This document shows, in pieces, positions 9,377 through 18,731 of a stretch of DNA of 64,000 nt (position 1 is its first letter; every line of letters begins with the position of its first letter). Source of the DNA: Clostridium sp. KNHs205 (GTDB lineage Bacteria > Bacillota > Clostridia > Lachnospirales > Lachnospiraceae); assembly GCF_000702945.1 (NCBI RefSeq), contig NZ_JNLE01000003.1, positions 3,705,501 to 3,769,500 of the forward strand, given 5' to 3'. Position numbers and translations under genes: made by a program. The notes under the pieces are model-generated. The model did not search any database. It was given only the letters and a program-made list of their open reading frames with translations, and was not told the DNA's origin.

Positions 9377-10396
9377 ATGAAAATTGTAGTCTCAAAAGAT
9401 GGGAACGGTGATTTTACTACTATTGGTGAAGCCCTGGAAGCGATCGATAAGAGAAAGGAAGCAACAGTAGCAATTGACAATAGAGAGAATGCAACAGCCA
9501 CAATTTTTATTGGGGAGGGAATATATAAAGAAAAGCTAGTGATTACAACACCATTTCTTACACTTGAAGGAACATCACCGGAGAAGACGATTATCTGCTA
9601 TGATGATTATGCGAAGAAGCAGGACAGTACCGGAGAACCCCTTGGTACCTTTGGTACATCTGTTTTAATGGTGGATTCAGATAATGTTACCATAAAAAAC
9701 CTGACGATTCAGAATACTGCCGGGGCCGGAGGACTTGTGGGTCAGGCAATTGCTTTGTATTTGGAGGGAGATTATATTGAAATTAATAATTGCCGTATTC
9801 TGGCTTCCCAGGATACGGTTTTTACCGGTCCGCTGCCGCCTTTTCCCCTTCAGCCTGGCGGCTTTAAAGGGCCCAAAGAGACGAGTCCCAGAATCCATAA
9901 AAGGCATTATTTTAAGGGCTGCTATATTGAAGGGGATGTAGATTTTATTTTCGGCAGCTCCACTGCTTATTTTGATAACTGTGAGCTTTTTTCCAGAAAT
10001 AACAGAGACAGAGAAATGACAGAAAATATGGTATATGGTTATGTTACTGCACCGTCTACTACAAGGGAAAGTCTGTATGGTTATGTATTTTACTGTTGTC
10101 GGTTTACCGGAGATTGCCCTCCTGATTCCGTTTATCTTGGCAGACCCTGGAGAAATTTTGGGCGGGTTGTGTTGATTGACTGTGATTTAGGTGAGCATAT
10201 CAAAACAGAAGGCTGGTCTGACTGGGGAAAAATTGATGCACGGGATACGGTTTATTTTGCCGAATATGGTTCCAAGGGAAAAGGAGCAGGTGGATTTATC
10301 AGGGGAGAAAGAGCAGACTGGTCTAAAATACTGCAAAAAGACGATTTGCTTTTGTATACAAAAGAGCAGGTTTTATGCGGGTTTTATAAGCAATAA
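9377..10396 (+). CDS. pectin methylesterase, CE8, without signal peptide
   Basis: Removes methyl groups from galacturonate units. It is a right-handed beta-helix of 339 residues with the CE8 motifs in order: GQAIAL, ASQDTVFTG (catalytic Asp), DVDFIFGSSTA (second Asp) and YLGRPWRNFG (Arg). No signal sequence precedes the DGNGDFTTIGEAL start, so it works in the cytoplasm on imported oligogalacturonides, unlike most secreted family members. Downstream GH105 and GH28 enzymes, also cytoplasmic, fit this route. Residues 26-43 hold a short Lys/Glu/Asn-rich insert. Confidence 0.93.
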   Translation: MKIVVSKDGNGDFTTIGEALEAIDKRKEATVAIDNRENATATIFIGEGIYKEKLVITTPFLTLEGTSPEKTIICYDDYAKKQDSTGEPLGTFGTSVLMVDSDNVTIKNLTIQNTAGAGGLVGQAIALYLEGDYIEINNCRILASQDTVFTGPLPPFPLQPGGFKGPKETSPRIHKRHYFKGCYIEGDVDFIFGSSTAYFDNCELFSRNNRDREMTENMVYGYVTAPSTTRESLYGYVFYCCRFTGDCPPDSVYLGRPWRNFGRVVLIDCDLGEHIKTEGWSDWGKIDARDTVYFAEYGSKGKGAGGFIRGERADWSKILQKDDLLLYTKEQVLCGFYKQ

Positions 10397-10440
10397 TGAC
10401 GAACCACAAATAATGTATCCCCTAAAATAAATATTGTTCC

Positions 10441-10470
10441 TTGTTAAAAGTACATAAAAAAGGCTATGAT
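10441..10470 (+). promoter_or_regulatory. promoter of the oligosaccharide uptake operon
   Basis: TTGTTA (10441-10446), an 18-bp spacer and TATGAT (10465-10470), 100 nt before the binding-protein start. Confidence 0.5.
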
Positions 10471-10570
10471 GAAACCAGTTTAAGAGACAAAAAACATATA
10501 ATTCTTAAACGGCAATATCAAAGAGAGAATAATTTCGATATTGCATAAAATCAAGGAGGGTATTTGTTAT

Positions 10571-12151
10571 ATGAGAAGAAGTTTAGCAAAAAAAATACTG
10601 ACAACAGGTTTAATTCTTTTGACAGTGTTATTCCCGGTTGCATTAGCCGGATGCGGAAAGGACGGAAACAATTCAAATTCCGTTTCCACCTCAGACAATA
10701 GTAATGCAGGTAAGTCAGACAGTAATACTGACAGCGGGGATAAGGAGGCAGCAGCTACAGAAGCTGCCGGTACAGAGGAAGTAACAAAACCGGATAAGAT
10801 TACGATTATGGTAGATGGAACACTGCTTGATAAAGCTTCCGGCCAGGATGCTTTTGCTGCAAGATTCAAAGAAATCACAGGTGTAGAACTGGTTATCATC
10901 CAGCCTGACCATAACACTTACAGTGATCAGGTCGCACTTGCTTTTACCAGTGATTCTGTCCCCGATGCTTTAATTTTAAGTAACCAGTTATATACTGCTT
11001 ACGCTACACAAGGAGCACTTTGGGATATGTCAGAAGCTTGGAACAATTCAGCTGCCAAAGCTTCCGGTCAGATGAAAGAAGCTAATATTGAAGCACTTAA
11101 AATTGATGGTTCTCTGTATGGCTTTGCACCTGCCAGCGGTAACGGCTGTATTACTTATGTAAGGCAGGACTGGCTGGATAATTTAGGTCTTCCTGTTCCT
11201 ACTACATACGATCAGTACATAGAGATGCTTCGTGCATTTACAGAAGATGATCCTGATGGCAACGGTAAAAAAGACACTTATGGTGTTACTGCCGCAGGTA
11301 TCATTGGACCTGAAATTCCTTATACCAATTATTTACCTGAGTTCTGGCAGAATGCTTATCCTGATTTCTATCAGAAAGCCGACGGAACCTGGGCAGATGG
11401 ATTCAGGGAAACTGCAAATGCTGATGCTCTTGGCAGATTAAAAGATGCATACAGTAAAGGTTATATTGATATGGAAGTTGCAACTAATACCACTTCAGCC
11501 TGCCGTGATAAGTTCTATGCAGGCAATACAGGTGTATTTACCTACTGGGCAGGAAAATGGAATATGACACTGGAACAGAATGTTCAGTCAACCTATCCCG
11601 ATGCAAAGCTTACTGCACTTCCTCCTATTGCTGAGTTAGGCAATTATATTGAAAGACAGCCGCCGGTATGGGCTATTACCAGTGCCAGCAAGAATCCTGA
11701 AGGTGTATTTAAATATCTTATTGAATCCATGGTTGATGGTGGTGACGGACAGATGTTATGGACTTATGGTGTAGAAGGCGTTCATTATGAAAAGGATGCA
11801 AGCGGAACCTACAAGCAGCTTCCTGATCCGGAAGTTCCGGATAATACCTTCTTATCAGCGCATATTGATCCTGTATTAACCACAAGACAGTGGGAAGATC
11901 CTTTATACTCCATAAGGGATGAGCGTGTTAAGACCTCCGCTGAGTTATTCCAGGCTAACAGTAAGATTGCTCCGCTGATTGTACCTACAGAAACCATGTC
12001 CGCCTATATGGCCACTCTCTTAGATGCAAGAAGCATCATTGTATCTAAGGTGGTAACCGGTGATATGTCTGTAGAAGACGGAATTGCTCAATACGAGAAA
12101 GAGCAGGGGGCATTATCTGATTCTATCGTAGCAGAGTTAAACAGTAAATAA
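10571..12151 (+). CDS. extracellular solute-binding lipoprotein of an oligosaccharide ABC transporter
   Basis: Captures an oligosaccharide outside the cell for the two permeases downstream. The start is taken at the ATG at 10571 because AAGGAGGG lies 10 nt before it; an earlier in-frame TTG at 10541 has no site. The signal peptide ends in the lipobox LAGC. A Ser/Asn/Asp/Glu-rich tether follows, then a large family 1 / LplA-type binding fold of about 470 residues. No ATPase gene is present; LplABC-type importers usually borrow a shared MsmX-like ATPase. The adjacent GH105 and GH28 suggest a rhamnogalacturonan or galacturonide ligand. Confidence 0.92.
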   Translation: MRRSLAKKILTTGLILLTVLFPVALAGCGKDGNNSNSVSTSDNSNAGKSDSNTDSGDKEAAATEAAGTEEVTKPDKITIMVDGTLLDKASGQDAFAARFKEITGVELVIIQPDHNTYSDQVALAFTSDSVPDALILSNQLYTAYATQGALWDMSEAWNNSAAKASGQMKEANIEALKIDGSLYGFAPASGNGCITYVRQDWLDNLGLPVPTTYDQYIEMLRAFTEDDPDGNGKKDTYGVTAAGIIGPEIPYTNYLPEFWQNAYPDFYQKADGTWADGFRETANADALGRLKDAYSKGYIDMEVATNTTSACRDKFYAGNTGVFTYWAGKWNMTLEQNVQSTYPDAKLTALPPIAELGNYIERQPPVWAITSASKNPEGVFKYLIESMVDGGDGQMLWTYGVEGVHYEKDASGTYKQLPDPEVPDNTFLSAHIDPVLTTRQWEDPLYSIRDERVKTSAELFQANSKIAPLIVPTETMSAYMATLLDARSIIVSKVVTGDMSVEDGIAQYEKEQGALSDSIVAELNSK

Positions 12152-12166
12152 CAGATTGCAGACTTT

Positions 12167-12217
12167 ACAGGGACTGTTGAATATGAATACTGACAAGTGT
12201 TTATTCTCAGTCCCTGT
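12167..12217 (+). promoter_or_regulatory. intercistronic hairpin between binding protein and permease
   Basis: ACAGGGACTG (12167-12176) and CAGTCCCTGT (12208-12217) pair perfectly over 10 bp. No T-run follows. Such hairpins after binding-protein genes often protect the upstream message and lower permease output. Confidence 0.6.
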
Positions 12218-12241
12218 TACATTAAAGACGGAAGGATATCT

Positions 12242-13174
12242 ATGAAATTAACAACGAAACAGCTAAAAGGAAACAGCAGGTTTAAAAATATATGGAAATA
12301 CCGTTGGTTTTATATCATGATTATTCCTGTAATCATATTGTCACTAATGTTTTTTTACTATCCCATGCTTGGAATACGGTTTGCATTTTTTGAATATACA
12401 CCATTTAAAGGACCGAATTTCAAAGGTTTTGCTAATTTTGAAGAACTTTTCTCCAATCACCAGTTTTGGGTTGCTTTTAAAAACACTATTATCATCAGTA
12501 CTACGAAGCTGGTTTTAACCACCTTCGTATCTGTAGTCGTTTCCCTTTTATTAAATGAAGTAGCAAATCTGGCAGCAAAGAAATTCTTCCAGACACTTAT
12601 ATATCTGCCCCATTTTCTTTCCTGGGTGGTAGTTGCATCCATCTTTTCTATTATCCTTTCACCCCAGCATGGATTTATGAATGAAGTATTGATTCAAATC
12701 GGAATCATTGATAAACCCATTTATTTTATGGCTGAAAGCGGCTGGTGGCGTAAGGTTTATTATGTAGTAAATATCTGGAAGGAAACAGGTTGGGGGACTA
12801 TCATATTCCTTGCTACCTTAACAGGAATAGATCCTCAGCTTTATGAGGCAGCTGCCATTGACGGAGCAAACAGATGGGATAAAATGCGTTTTATTACCTT
12901 GCCCAGCCTTGCCCAGACAATCATTATCGTATTAATTCTCAATCTGGCTAAGATTATGAATCTCTTTGAATCGGTATTCGTATTATATAGTCCGAAGGTT
13001 TATGATGTGGCAGATGTTCTCCAGACTTATATCTACCGGCAGACTCTGACGACACCTCTTCCCAATTTCGGTTATACTACAGCAGTTGGTCTCTTTTCAT
13101 CGGTAATAGGGTGTATCCTGGTATTACTGTGCAACCATACCAGCAAGAAAGTACGCGGAAGAGGAATTTTATAA
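12242..13174 (+). CDS. ABC transporter permease, LplB type
   Basis: Integral membrane subunit of the oligosaccharide importer, about 310 residues with six predicted helices. The EAA loop reads EAAAIDGANRWDKMRFITLP. The start at 12242 has a GGAAGGA site; the GTG at 12197 lies inside the hairpin region and is unlikely. It pairs with the next permease. Confidence 0.92.
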   Translation: MKLTTKQLKGNSRFKNIWKYRWFYIMIIPVIILSLMFFYYPMLGIRFAFFEYTPFKGPNFKGFANFEELFSNHQFWVAFKNTIIISTTKLVLTTFVSVVVSLLLNEVANLAAKKFFQTLIYLPHFLSWVVVASIFSIILSPQHGFMNEVLIQIGIIDKPIYFMAESGWWRKVYYVVNIWKETGWGTIIFLATLTGIDPQLYEAAAIDGANRWDKMRFITLPSLAQTIIIVLILNLAKIMNLFESVFVLYSPKVYDVADVLQTYIYRQTLTTPLPNFGYTTAVGLFSSVIGCILVLLCNHTSKKVRGRGIL

Positions 13175-13258
13175 GGTCAGGCTGTCTATTGCTTTAAGTA
13201 TACACAGCTACCTGGAGACTTAATGCCGTTAAAAGCGGCGGAATAAGAGGAAAATAGG

Positions 13259-14134
13259 ATGAATCAAAACAGCAGTTATTATAAGAAGCGGAAAATCAAA
13301 AATATCTTAAATATTAATCTTTTAATTTATATTATATTTATTTTAATAACATTGGTAACCGTTGTGCCCTTATTAAAAATATTTGTAGATTCTATTGATG
13401 CGACGGCCAATTACGGTATTAACCTTTGGCCCAATAAGCCGGTAATAAGCGGTTACAAGATTATTGTATCAACAGTTGCACTTTATAAACCCTTTCTTGT
13501 ATCTGTCTACGTTACATTAGTCGGAACATTGCTGGGGCTTGCAGTATCCACCATAGCAGGTTATGTATTGATGCAGTATGAGATGCCGGGAAGAACCTTT
13601 TTGAGTTATCTGTTACTTTTTACCATGATATTCCATGGTGGTATGGTTCCTACTTATCTGGCTATGAGGGATTATCATTTAATAAACAGCTTATGGGCAA
13701 TTATTCTTCCAGCCAGCTTAAATGTCTATAATACTGTATTAATGAGGAACTTTTTCGAGGGAATTCCTAACAGTCTATTTGACGCCGCCTCCATTGACGG
13801 CTGCTCCCCAGTGAGAATTTTCCTCTCTGTAATATTACCCTTATCAAAGGCTGCCCTTGCCTCCATCGGTTTGATGTTTGCAGTTAGTTATTGGAATGAG
13901 TATACCAACTTTACCATTTACATATCAGATGCTAATTTAAGAAATTTTCAGGTAATGCTTCGTAATCTTATTATTGAAGATACCTCTCTGGCAGCTGCCT
14001 CCTCGGCAGGTGTATATCAGAACACCGTTAAAAGTGCTGCTATTATGGTAGCCATCATACCCTTTATGATTCTGTATCCTTTCTTACAAAAGTACTTTGT
14101 AAAAGGAATCAATATGGGTGCTGTAAAGGAATAA
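13259..14134 (+). CDS. ABC transporter permease, LplC/YtcP type
   Basis: Second permease of the importer, 291 residues with six helices. The EAA loop reads DAASIDGCSPVRIF. A GAGGA site precedes the ATG. It ends with the KYFVKGINMGAVKE tail typical of this branch. Only 14 nt separate it from the GH105 gene, so the two are one transcript. Confidence 0.92.
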   Translation: MNQNSSYYKKRKIKNILNINLLIYIIFILITLVTVVPLLKIFVDSIDATANYGINLWPNKPVISGYKIIVSTVALYKPFLVSVYVTLVGTLLGLAVSTIAGYVLMQYEMPGRTFLSYLLLFTMIFHGGMVPTYLAMRDYHLINSLWAIILPASLNVYNTVLMRNFFEGIPNSLFDAASIDGCSPVRIFLSVILPLSKAALASIGLMFAVSYWNEYTNFTIYISDANLRNFQVMLRNLIIEDTSLAAASSAGVYQNTVKSAAIMVAIIPFMILYPFLQKYFVKGINMGAVKE

Positions 14135-14148
14135 GAAAAGAGGATAGT

Positions 14149-15243
14149 ATGCTAATAGATAAATATATTACACAAGTTCTTGATAATTTTCCCAAGTCAG
14201 ATAATATATGGAAGTATGAAGACGGCTGTGTCTTAATTGGGTGCGCTTATTTATATCAAGCCACAAAAGAGGAACGTTATAAACAATTCGTGTTGGATTA
14301 TCTGGATCAGTTCATTGCTGAGGATGGCACTATTAAGGGCTATGACATTAGCAAATATAATCTTGATAATATAAATTCCGGAAAAGTATTATTCAATGCT
14401 TATTCCTGGACGGGAGAAGAAAAGTATAAGAATGCCATCGAAGTTCTGATGGAACAGATCAGAAAACAACCCCGAACAAAAAGCGGTAGTTTCTGGCATA
14501 AGGCAATCTACCCGGATCAGGTATGGCTGGACGGGTTATACATGGCGCTTCCCTTCTATATGATGTATGAAACAAAATTTAATAATATGAAGAATTATAA
14601 TGATATCATAGACCAGTTTGTAGCTGCCAGAAAATTCTTGTTTGATAAAGAAAAAGAACTGTATTATCATGGCTGCGATGAGTCTAAGACCATATTCTGG
14701 GCGGATAAAGAAACAGGAAGATCAGCGAATTTCTGGATTCGTGCACTTGGCTGGTATCTGATGGCACTCACTGATGTACTTAGTGAGATGAATGAAATGG
14801 TTTTTGAACAGTATGTAATCCTTGAGGAGCTTTTAAGAGAAGGGGTAAAGGGTATCTTAAAATATCAGGATCCTGCTAGTAAGATGTTCTATCAGGTAAT
14901 AGATCATCCGGAGGTTCCGGGAAATTATCTTGAAACTTCCGGGTCTACTATGATTTCTTATGCTATTTTAAAAGGCTGTTCTTTAGGTGCGCTTCTTAAA
15001 GAGAAATATCTGTCGTCCGGTGTTGAAATTTTTGAATCTATCGTTAATAACCGCTTGAGAGAAGAAGACGGAACAATAAAACTTACAGGCATTTGCTCCG
15101 TTGCAGGACTTGGTCCCGAAAGTGATACAAGACGAGATGGGAGTATCCTCTATTACCTTTCTGAACCCATTGTGGAGGATGACAGGAAGGGTATCGGTGC
15201 CTTAATGATGACTTATGCGCAAATCAAAATGCTGCATAAATAA
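14149..15243 (+). CDS. GH105 unsaturated rhamnogalacturonyl hydrolase
   Basis: Removes the 4,5-unsaturated galacturonate left at the non-reducing end by pectate or rhamnogalacturonan lyases. It is an (alpha/alpha)6 barrel of 364 residues, with WLDGLYMALPFY (catalytic Asp region), HGCDES, SANFWIRALGWYLMAL and the ETSGSTMISYAI stretch, as in YteR/YesR. No signal peptide: cytoplasmic. It sits within the uptake operon, which indicates that unsaturated pectin oligomers are the imported substrate. Confidence 0.92.
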   Translation: MLIDKYITQVLDNFPKSDNIWKYEDGCVLIGCAYLYQATKEERYKQFVLDYLDQFIAEDGTIKGYDISKYNLDNINSGKVLFNAYSWTGEEKYKNAIEVLMEQIRKQPRTKSGSFWHKAIYPDQVWLDGLYMALPFYMMYETKFNNMKNYNDIIDQFVAARKFLFDKEKELYYHGCDESKTIFWADKETGRSANFWIRALGWYLMALTDVLSEMNEMVFEQYVILEELLREGVKGILKYQDPASKMFYQVIDHPEVPGNYLETSGSTMISYAILKGCSLGALLKEKYLSSGVEIFESIVNNRLREEDGTIKLTGICSVAGLGPESDTRRDGSILYYLSEPIVEDDRKGIGALMMTYAQIKMLHK

Positions 15244-15276
15244 CCTGACGTAAGAATTCGCTTAGGAGGCAGAGAT

Positions 15277-16845
15277 TTGGAACTTCAAATACTTTTCAAG
15301 ACAGCAAGAAGTGCCGTGTTTGAAATACAAGAGGGTGGAGTATTTTATACCAATAAAAATTATAGGTTCTTTTTAAATGATAAGGAATACGGAAATACAG
15401 AACGGGTCATAAACGGCATATACGAATTAAAACCTGATAGCAGGTATAAGCTTACGGTTAAAAGTGAGCAGAGTGAAAGCAGTATATTTTTTCAGACAGA
15501 GAAGGAATCCTTTAGTTTAGATGTCAGGGATTTTGGGGCGAAAGGAGATGGAATCTCTGATGACACCTGCTTTATACAAGCTGCGATTATGTCCTGTCCA
15601 ATAGACGGAAGAATCTTTATTCCGGCAGGAACCTATCGTATTACTACTTTATTCCTAAAGAGTAATATAAAACTGGAATTAGGAAAAGGAGCCATCTTAA
15701 AGGCCTTTACCGAAAGAGAAAAACGGCCCATAATACCCGGACGCATACAGAGCTATGATGAAGAGGATACCTGCTACCTGGGAACCTGGGAGGGAAATCC
15801 CTTGACCATGTTTTCTGCAGTTATTCAGGGTATGAACCTGGAAAATGTAGTAATATACGGACAGGGAGAGATTGACGGTAATGCGGACATAACCAACTGG
15901 TGGGATAAGCCTAAGGAAAAGAACATGGCCTATCGGCCAAGGCTGATATTCTTAAGTAATTGCAAGAATATCGTAATCGAAGGGGTAGTATTAATTAATA
16001 GCCCCAGCTGGACCCTGCATCCTTATTTCTGTTCAGAACTTAAGTTTATCAGATTAAGTATATTAAATCCTAAGAATTCACCCAATACGGATGCTCTGAA
16101 TCCGGAATCCTGTAATAATGTTGAAATCACAGGGGTATTCTTTAGTGTTGGAGACGATTGTATTGCAATTAAATCCGGCAAGATTTATTTTGGCAGAAAG
16201 TTTAAAACGCCTTCTCAAAATATAACCATTCGACAATGCTGTATGCAGGATGGACATGGTTCGGTAACAATAGGAAGTGAGAATGCAGGTGGTGTCAGAA
16301 ATATAACTGTCAGAGACTGCCTTTTTCTTCATACGGACAGAGGACTGCGTGTAAAAACCAGGAGAGGCAGAGGAGAGGATGCAATAATTGATAATATCGT
16401 ATTCGATAATATACGAATGGACGGTGTAATGACTCCCATTGTTATAAACTGCTTTTACTTCTGTGATCCGGATGGGCATTCAGACTATGTACAAAACAAG
16501 GCAGCATATCCAGTAGATGAAAGAACACCGGTAATCAAAAAGCTTGCCTTCCATAATATCGATTGTATCAACTGCCATGTGGCAGCTGTCTATATATATG
16601 GTTTACCGGAGAGAAAAATTGAAGAGCTGCAATTTGAGAATGTAACTGTTCAGTTTGACGAAAAGGCTATAAAGGGATATCCGGATATGATGGATGACCT
16701 TGAGGAAACAAGCCGTTTGGGAGTATTTATTCAAAATGTAGAGAAGCTGACCCTGTCAGAGGTTACTATTAAAGGTCAGGATGGAGAAGCTTACCATCTG
16801 AAAAATATTGATAATATTAAAGGATTGCAGAATTTAAAAGCTTAA
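15277..16845 (+). CDS. GH28 polygalacturonase-type hydrolase, cytoplasmic
   Basis: Cleaves galacturonan linkages, probably as an exo-acting enzyme on imported oligomers. An N-terminal small beta domain (about residues 1-78) precedes the right-handed helix that begins VRDFGAKGDG. Catalytic landmarks are NTDALNPE, GDDCIAIKSG, GHGSVTIGSE, and LRVKTRRGRG in the place of the RxK motif. The start is a TTG at 15277 with an AGGAGG site 7 nt before it; no better ATG exists. No signal peptide. Last gene of the operon. Confidence 0.92.
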   Translation: MELQILFKTARSAVFEIQEGGVFYTNKNYRFFLNDKEYGNTERVINGIYELKPDSRYKLTVKSEQSESSIFFQTEKESFSLDVRDFGAKGDGISDDTCFIQAAIMSCPIDGRIFIPAGTYRITTLFLKSNIKLELGKGAILKAFTEREKRPIIPGRIQSYDEEDTCYLGTWEGNPLTMFSAVIQGMNLENVVIYGQGEIDGNADITNWWDKPKEKNMAYRPRLIFLSNCKNIVIEGVVLINSPSWTLHPYFCSELKFIRLSILNPKNSPNTDALNPESCNNVEITGVFFSVGDDCIAIKSGKIYFGRKFKTPSQNITIRQCCMQDGHGSVTIGSENAGGVRNITVRDCLFLHTDRGLRVKTRRGRGEDAIIDNIVFDNIRMDGVMTPIVINCFYFCDPDGHSDYVQNKAAYPVDERTPVIKKLAFHNIDCINCHVAAVYIYGLPERKIEELQFENVTVQFDEKAIKGYPDMMDDLEETSRLGVFIQNVEKLTLSEVTIKGQDGEAYHLKNIDNIKGLQNLKA

Positions 16846-17108
16846 ACATATTAAACATCTTCATAATTCAGAATTCAAAATAATATAGTAGCTTTAATAA
16901 TCATTCTTAGTAGAGCTTCTGAGTATAAACCGTATAGCATCTAATCTTGTAATATGAATTAGAACTTTCATTGGAAGAGCCAATTGACAGGAATAATGAT
17001 TCATGATATATATAGTTGTATATACAAATATTTCTGATATAAGATTTACTCAGCTTAAAATCTATATTCGAATTAGTGTTTATATTACTAGAACAGAGGA
17101 GACATACT

Positions 17109-17399
17109 ATGATTAAAGTAGTAGCGAAGAATTATATCAAGTCAGATAAAGTAGATGAGTTCGTTACATTGGCCGGTCAATTGGTAAAGGATACAAATAG
17201 CAAAGATAAAGGCTGTATCGCTTATGATGTATTTCAGGATTTAACCGATTCAAACATCTTTACCTTTATTGAGGAATGGGAAAACAAAGAGGCCTTGGAG
17301 CAGCATATGTCTGCAGACCATTTTAAAGAAGCTATGGTTCAGTTTAAGTATCTGATGGAAAAACCAGGAGATGTCAATCTGTATAAAAAGGTAGACTAG
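17109..17399 (+). CDS. antibiotic biosynthesis monooxygenase (ABM) domain protein
   Basis: A 96-residue dimeric alpha+beta ferredoxin-like protein of the ABM/YgiN family. Conserved features are the KGCIAYDVFQD strand, FIEEWENKEALEQHM and the closing VNLYKKV strand. Members include quinol and heme oxygenases, but many are of unknown function and no substrate can be assigned. The ATG at 17109 follows GAGGAG; the upstream in-frame start at 17076 has no site. A terminator follows. A distant relative lies at 60188-60529. Confidence 0.85.
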   Translation: MIKVVAKNYIKSDKVDEFVTLAGQLVKDTNSKDKGCIAYDVFQDLTDSNIFTFIEEWENKEALEQHMSADHFKEAMVQFKYLMEKPGDVNLYKKVD

Positions 17400-17450
17400 T
17401 ATAAAAGCGGAAGGCTTTCATGATCAAATTGTACTAAGAATTATTATACA

Positions 17451-17510
17451 TACCCTGCCAGCAACAAGGATCGTGCTATTATACTCCATGCTGGCAGGGT
17501 ATTAGTTTAT
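17451..17510 (+). terminator. terminator after the ABM gene
   Basis: A perfect 13-bp stem (17451-17463 with 17489-17501) precedes TTAGTTTATT. The T-run is interrupted. Confidence 0.7.
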
Positions 17511-17610
17511 TACCAAATAATATAACAGCTTTTTGATATCTTGATGAAGGTTCGTATATTAGGCATAAATTTATCTATTCAAAAGAAAATTTATTGAGTT
17601 CGGTAATTTA

Positions 17611-17633
17611 TTATGATATATTACTTATCATAA
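17611..17633. promoter_or_regulatory. dyad upstream of the EamA gene
   Basis: TTATGATA (17611-17618) and TATCATAA (17626-17633) form a perfect dyad with a 7-bp centre. It is a candidate operator 145-200 nt before the transporter. The remaining 17510-17777 DNA shows nothing else clear. Confidence 0.35.
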
Positions 17634-17777
17634 ATTGCTATTAAACATTTAATATAATTGGCAGTGTATGTAGAAACTTTATGTTTATTATTAAATTAAT
17701 ACATTAGCTGGCCTGAGCAGTATACATTAAAAGAAGCAGTAACCAATACATAAGAAAGGCTGTATGAGGTCTCCTGT

Positions 17778-18731
17778 TTGAATATACAACTGGAAACTAC
17801 ATTAATGACAACTATGAATGACCAAAAAAAAGCAAAACTTTATGCTCTTGGAACAATTATATTATGGGCATCTGCATTTTCACTTACTAAAATTGCTCTA
17901 AAACATTTTACCGGGGATACTTTGGGATTATTACGTTACCTGGTAGCTTCTGTCTGCCTTCTTATAATAGGGGTGTTTCTTAAAATTGGACTCCCGGAGA
18001 TTAAAGATATACCGAAATTCTTCCTATCAGGAGCATTAGGTTTTACTATTTACATGCAGGTGTTTAATCAGGCACAGAAAACACTGACATCAGCTACAGG
18101 CAGTATTCTTATTGCCACAGCACCGGTTATTACTGCATTATTAGCAGGTATTTTCTACAAAGAAAAGATTAAGCTGAAAGGGTGGCTTGCAATATCGGTG
18201 GAATTCATCGGAATACTGATACTGACCCTTTGGGATGGTGTATTTACCATGAACAAAGGTGTATTTTGGATGCTGGGTGCGGCATTTTGTATTAGCTGCT
18301 ATAATTTATTTCAAAGATATTACCTCAGGAAGTATACCGCTCTTCAGGCCACTGCCTATAATATATTCGGAGGAACCATATTGCTGCTTTTCTTTCTGCC
18401 CAAAGCAGGTAATCAGGTATTACACGCACCAACGTATCAGTTGCCGGTAATTTTGTTTCTGGGAATTTTCCCAAGCTGTCTGGCATATATCTGGTGGGCA
18501 AAAGGATTATCCCTGGCTGTAAAAACCTCCGATGTTACAAATTTTATGTTCGTTACACCTTTTATTGCTGCATTAATTGGTTTTCTAATGATTGGAGAAA
18601 CCCCTACCAAGGCAACCTTCCTGGGAGGAACCATTATAATTCTGGGATTACTACTTTTTCAAAAAATTAATTCAACTTCAGGAGGTAATAAGAAGAATGA
18701 GACTGGCCTTAGCACAAATGAAAATGAATAA
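17778..18731 (+). CDS. EamA-family (DMT) transporter
   Basis: Inner-membrane metabolite transporter with ten predicted helices arranged as two EamA repeats (about residues 18-145 and 158-300). Many relatives export amino acids or other small metabolites; the substrate here is unknown. The start is uncertain: TTG at 17778 and in-frame ATGs at 17805 and 17814 all lack a good ribosome site. The first helix begins at ALGTIILW, so any of them gives a full protein. The nitrilase gene starts inside its last 35 nt, which implies co-transcription and a linked function. Confidence 0.88.
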   Translation: MNIQLETTLMTTMNDQKKAKLYALGTIILWASAFSLTKIALKHFTGDTLGLLRYLVASVCLLIIGVFLKIGLPEIKDIPKFFLSGALGFTIYMQVFNQAQKTLTSATGSILIATAPVITALLAGIFYKEKIKLKGWLAISVEFIGILILTLWDGVFTMNKGVFWMLGAAFCISCYNLFQRYYLRKYTALQATAYNIFGGTILLLFFLPKAGNQVLHAPTYQLPVILFLGIFPSCLAYIWWAKGLSLAVKTSDVTNFMFVTPFIAALIGFLMIGETPTKATFLGGTIIILGLLLFQKINSTSGGNKKNETGLSTNENE

